Shown here: piece after piece, positions 63,499-64,000 of the stretch | Position numbering within the stretch: the first letter of the stretch is position 1 | How the letters are laid out: each line of letters opens with the position of its first letter | The notes under the pieces: model-generated | Databases searched by the model: none | What the model was told of the DNA's origin: nothing | The model's input: only the letters and a program-made list of their open reading frames with translations | Source: Paradesertivirga mongoliensis | Lineage (GTDB): Bacteria > Bacteroidota > Bacteroidia > Sphingobacteriales > Sphingobacteriaceae | Assembly: GCF_024436395.1 (NCBI RefSeq) | Contig: NZ_JAFMZO010000005.1 | Coordinates: 1-64,000 of the forward strand | DNA length: 64,000 nt | Direction: 5' to 3' | Translations under genes and position numbers: made by a program

Positions 63499-64000
63499 TC
63501 AACTTTCGATCTGGGTCACCGAACTTAGTCCTGAAAATTTTCTCGAAGCTTCTTCAAGAACTTTTAAGAGCTCTTCCATATTGATAGGTTTCGAAATATA
63601 GTAATCCATCCCAGCAGCGAAGCATTCCTCTTTATCCTCAACCATCGCATTAGCTGTCATCGCCACGATAACAGGCTGTTTTTCAAACCTCTGGCGAATC
63701 TGCCGGGTAGCTTCCAAACCGTCCATTTCCGGCATCTGAATATCCATTAAGATCACCTCATGAAATTTCTTGTCAAACGCATCAATAACTTCAAGGCCTG
63801 TAGCTGTTACCAAAGCGGCATATCCAAGTTTAGACAATACTTTAATGATCAGCTTTTGATTGATCAGGTTGTCTTCGGCAATCAAAATACTTAAAGGATT
63901 CTGAAGGGCGAACTCCTCTTGCAGAACATTGGTCGGCTTAACCTCTTTTGCAACAGGTTTAGAACTGTTAAACGCCTGTTGAACTACCCTAAGAAGCTGC
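63499..64000 (-). CDS. C-terminal part of a hybrid histidine kinase/response regulator (runs off the right edge)
   Basis: The minus-strand frame is open from the window edge to the stop at 63499 (167 residues). It contains a complete receiver domain: LSILIAEDNLINQKL, the phosphorylated Asp in VILMDIQMPEMDG, the Thr in VIVAMTANAM and the Lys in YYISKPINMEELL. Before it lies a linker, and the first residues (QLLRVVQQAFNSSK) look like the last helix of another receiver domain. The protein is therefore most likely a hybrid sensor kinase with two receiver domains, whose kinase part lies beyond the window. Confidence 0.8.
   Translation of the reverse strand, partial: QLLRVVQQAFNSSKPVAKEVKPTNVLQEEFALQNPLSILIAEDNLINQKLIIKVLSKLGYAALVTATGLEVIDAFDKKFHEVILMDIQMPEMDGLEATRQIRQRFEKQPVIVAMTANAMVEDKEECFAAGMDYYISKPINMEELLKVLEEASRKFSGLSSVTQIES

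Noticed and set aside
1-64000. tRNA, rRNA, CRISPR arrays, insertion sequences or prophage
   Set aside because: No cloverleaf-like segments, regular repeat-spacer units, transposase or phage genes were seen by eye; a tRNAscan or repeat search was not possible here.

Overview
The window is a chromosomal segment of a Bacteroidetes bacterium, most likely of the family Sphingobacteriaceae (Pedobacter-like). Three things point there. The promoters carry the Bacteroidetes -7 box TAnnTTTG, often with TTG about 19-20 nt upstream. Shine-Dalgarno sequences are nearly absent. The gene content is lineage-typical: gldA-gldF-gldG, DUF4835, LruC-domain lipoproteins, DUF4397, an OMP_b-brl_3 type TonB-dependent receptor, a dimer-type glycyl-tRNA synthetase, and the bamD-rpoZ-coaBC-DUF4835-recN and ftsX-DUF3098-uppP-truB-ribF clusters. 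I saw no rRNA, tRNA, CRISPR, insertion sequence or prophage.

Layout. 1-0.5 kb: start of a minus-strand gene that leaves the window, plus a structured non-coding stretch. 0.5-6.5 kb: bamD, rpoZ, coaBC, DUF4835, recN, fabI (plus strand). 6.5-11.3 kb: a small lipoprotein, an outer-membrane porin-like barrel and two ammonium transporters (minus). 11.7-17.2 kb: radical SAM protein, CorA, DUF72, cupin, DUF58, thioredoxin and a small barrel. 17.3-20.9 kb: dnaE. 21-25.3 kb: two tandem LruC-domain lipoproteins, facing a GH1 beta-glucosidase. 26.9-33.8 kb (minus): small membrane protein, Mpo1-like protein, rny, a candidate 6S RNA, zapA, a coiled-coil protein, pheT, radC, rpsT. 34-41 kb: zinc phospholipase-like protein, DedA, DUF4397 lipoprotein, dnaN, gldG-gldF-gldA. 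41-51 kb: glyS, L,D-transpeptidase-like protein, TraB/GumN protein, BtuF-like protein, TonB-dependent receptor, leuS. 51-56 kb: ftsX-DUF3098-uppP-truB-ribF operon and DUF2157. 56-64 kb: OsmC, TauE/SafE, uvrA, an ECF-type sigma factor with a 64-residue companion, nth, recA and the end of a hybrid histidine kinase.

Most of the segment is housekeeping: replication and repair (dnaE, dnaN, recN, recA, radC, uvrA, nth), translation (pheT, glyS, leuS, rpsT, truB), envelope assembly (bamD, uppP, ftsX, zapA) and cofactors (coaBC, ribF). The accessory parts are nutrient uptake (two amt genes with a porin, TonB receptor, GH1) and surface lipoproteins.

The observations most worth a second look are the 6S-like RNA between zapA and rny; a set of genes whose -7 box lies only 3-7 nt before the start codon, implying leaderless mRNAs; the tandem LruC lipoproteins; a BtuF-like protein whose only signal-peptide-like start lies inside a terminator; a DUF962/Mpo1-like protein lacking expected histidines; and hairpins at the translation starts of the sigma factor and its neighbour. 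Promoter and terminator calls were made by eye. Several start codons were moved downstream because the longer reading begins inside a terminator or a -7 box.
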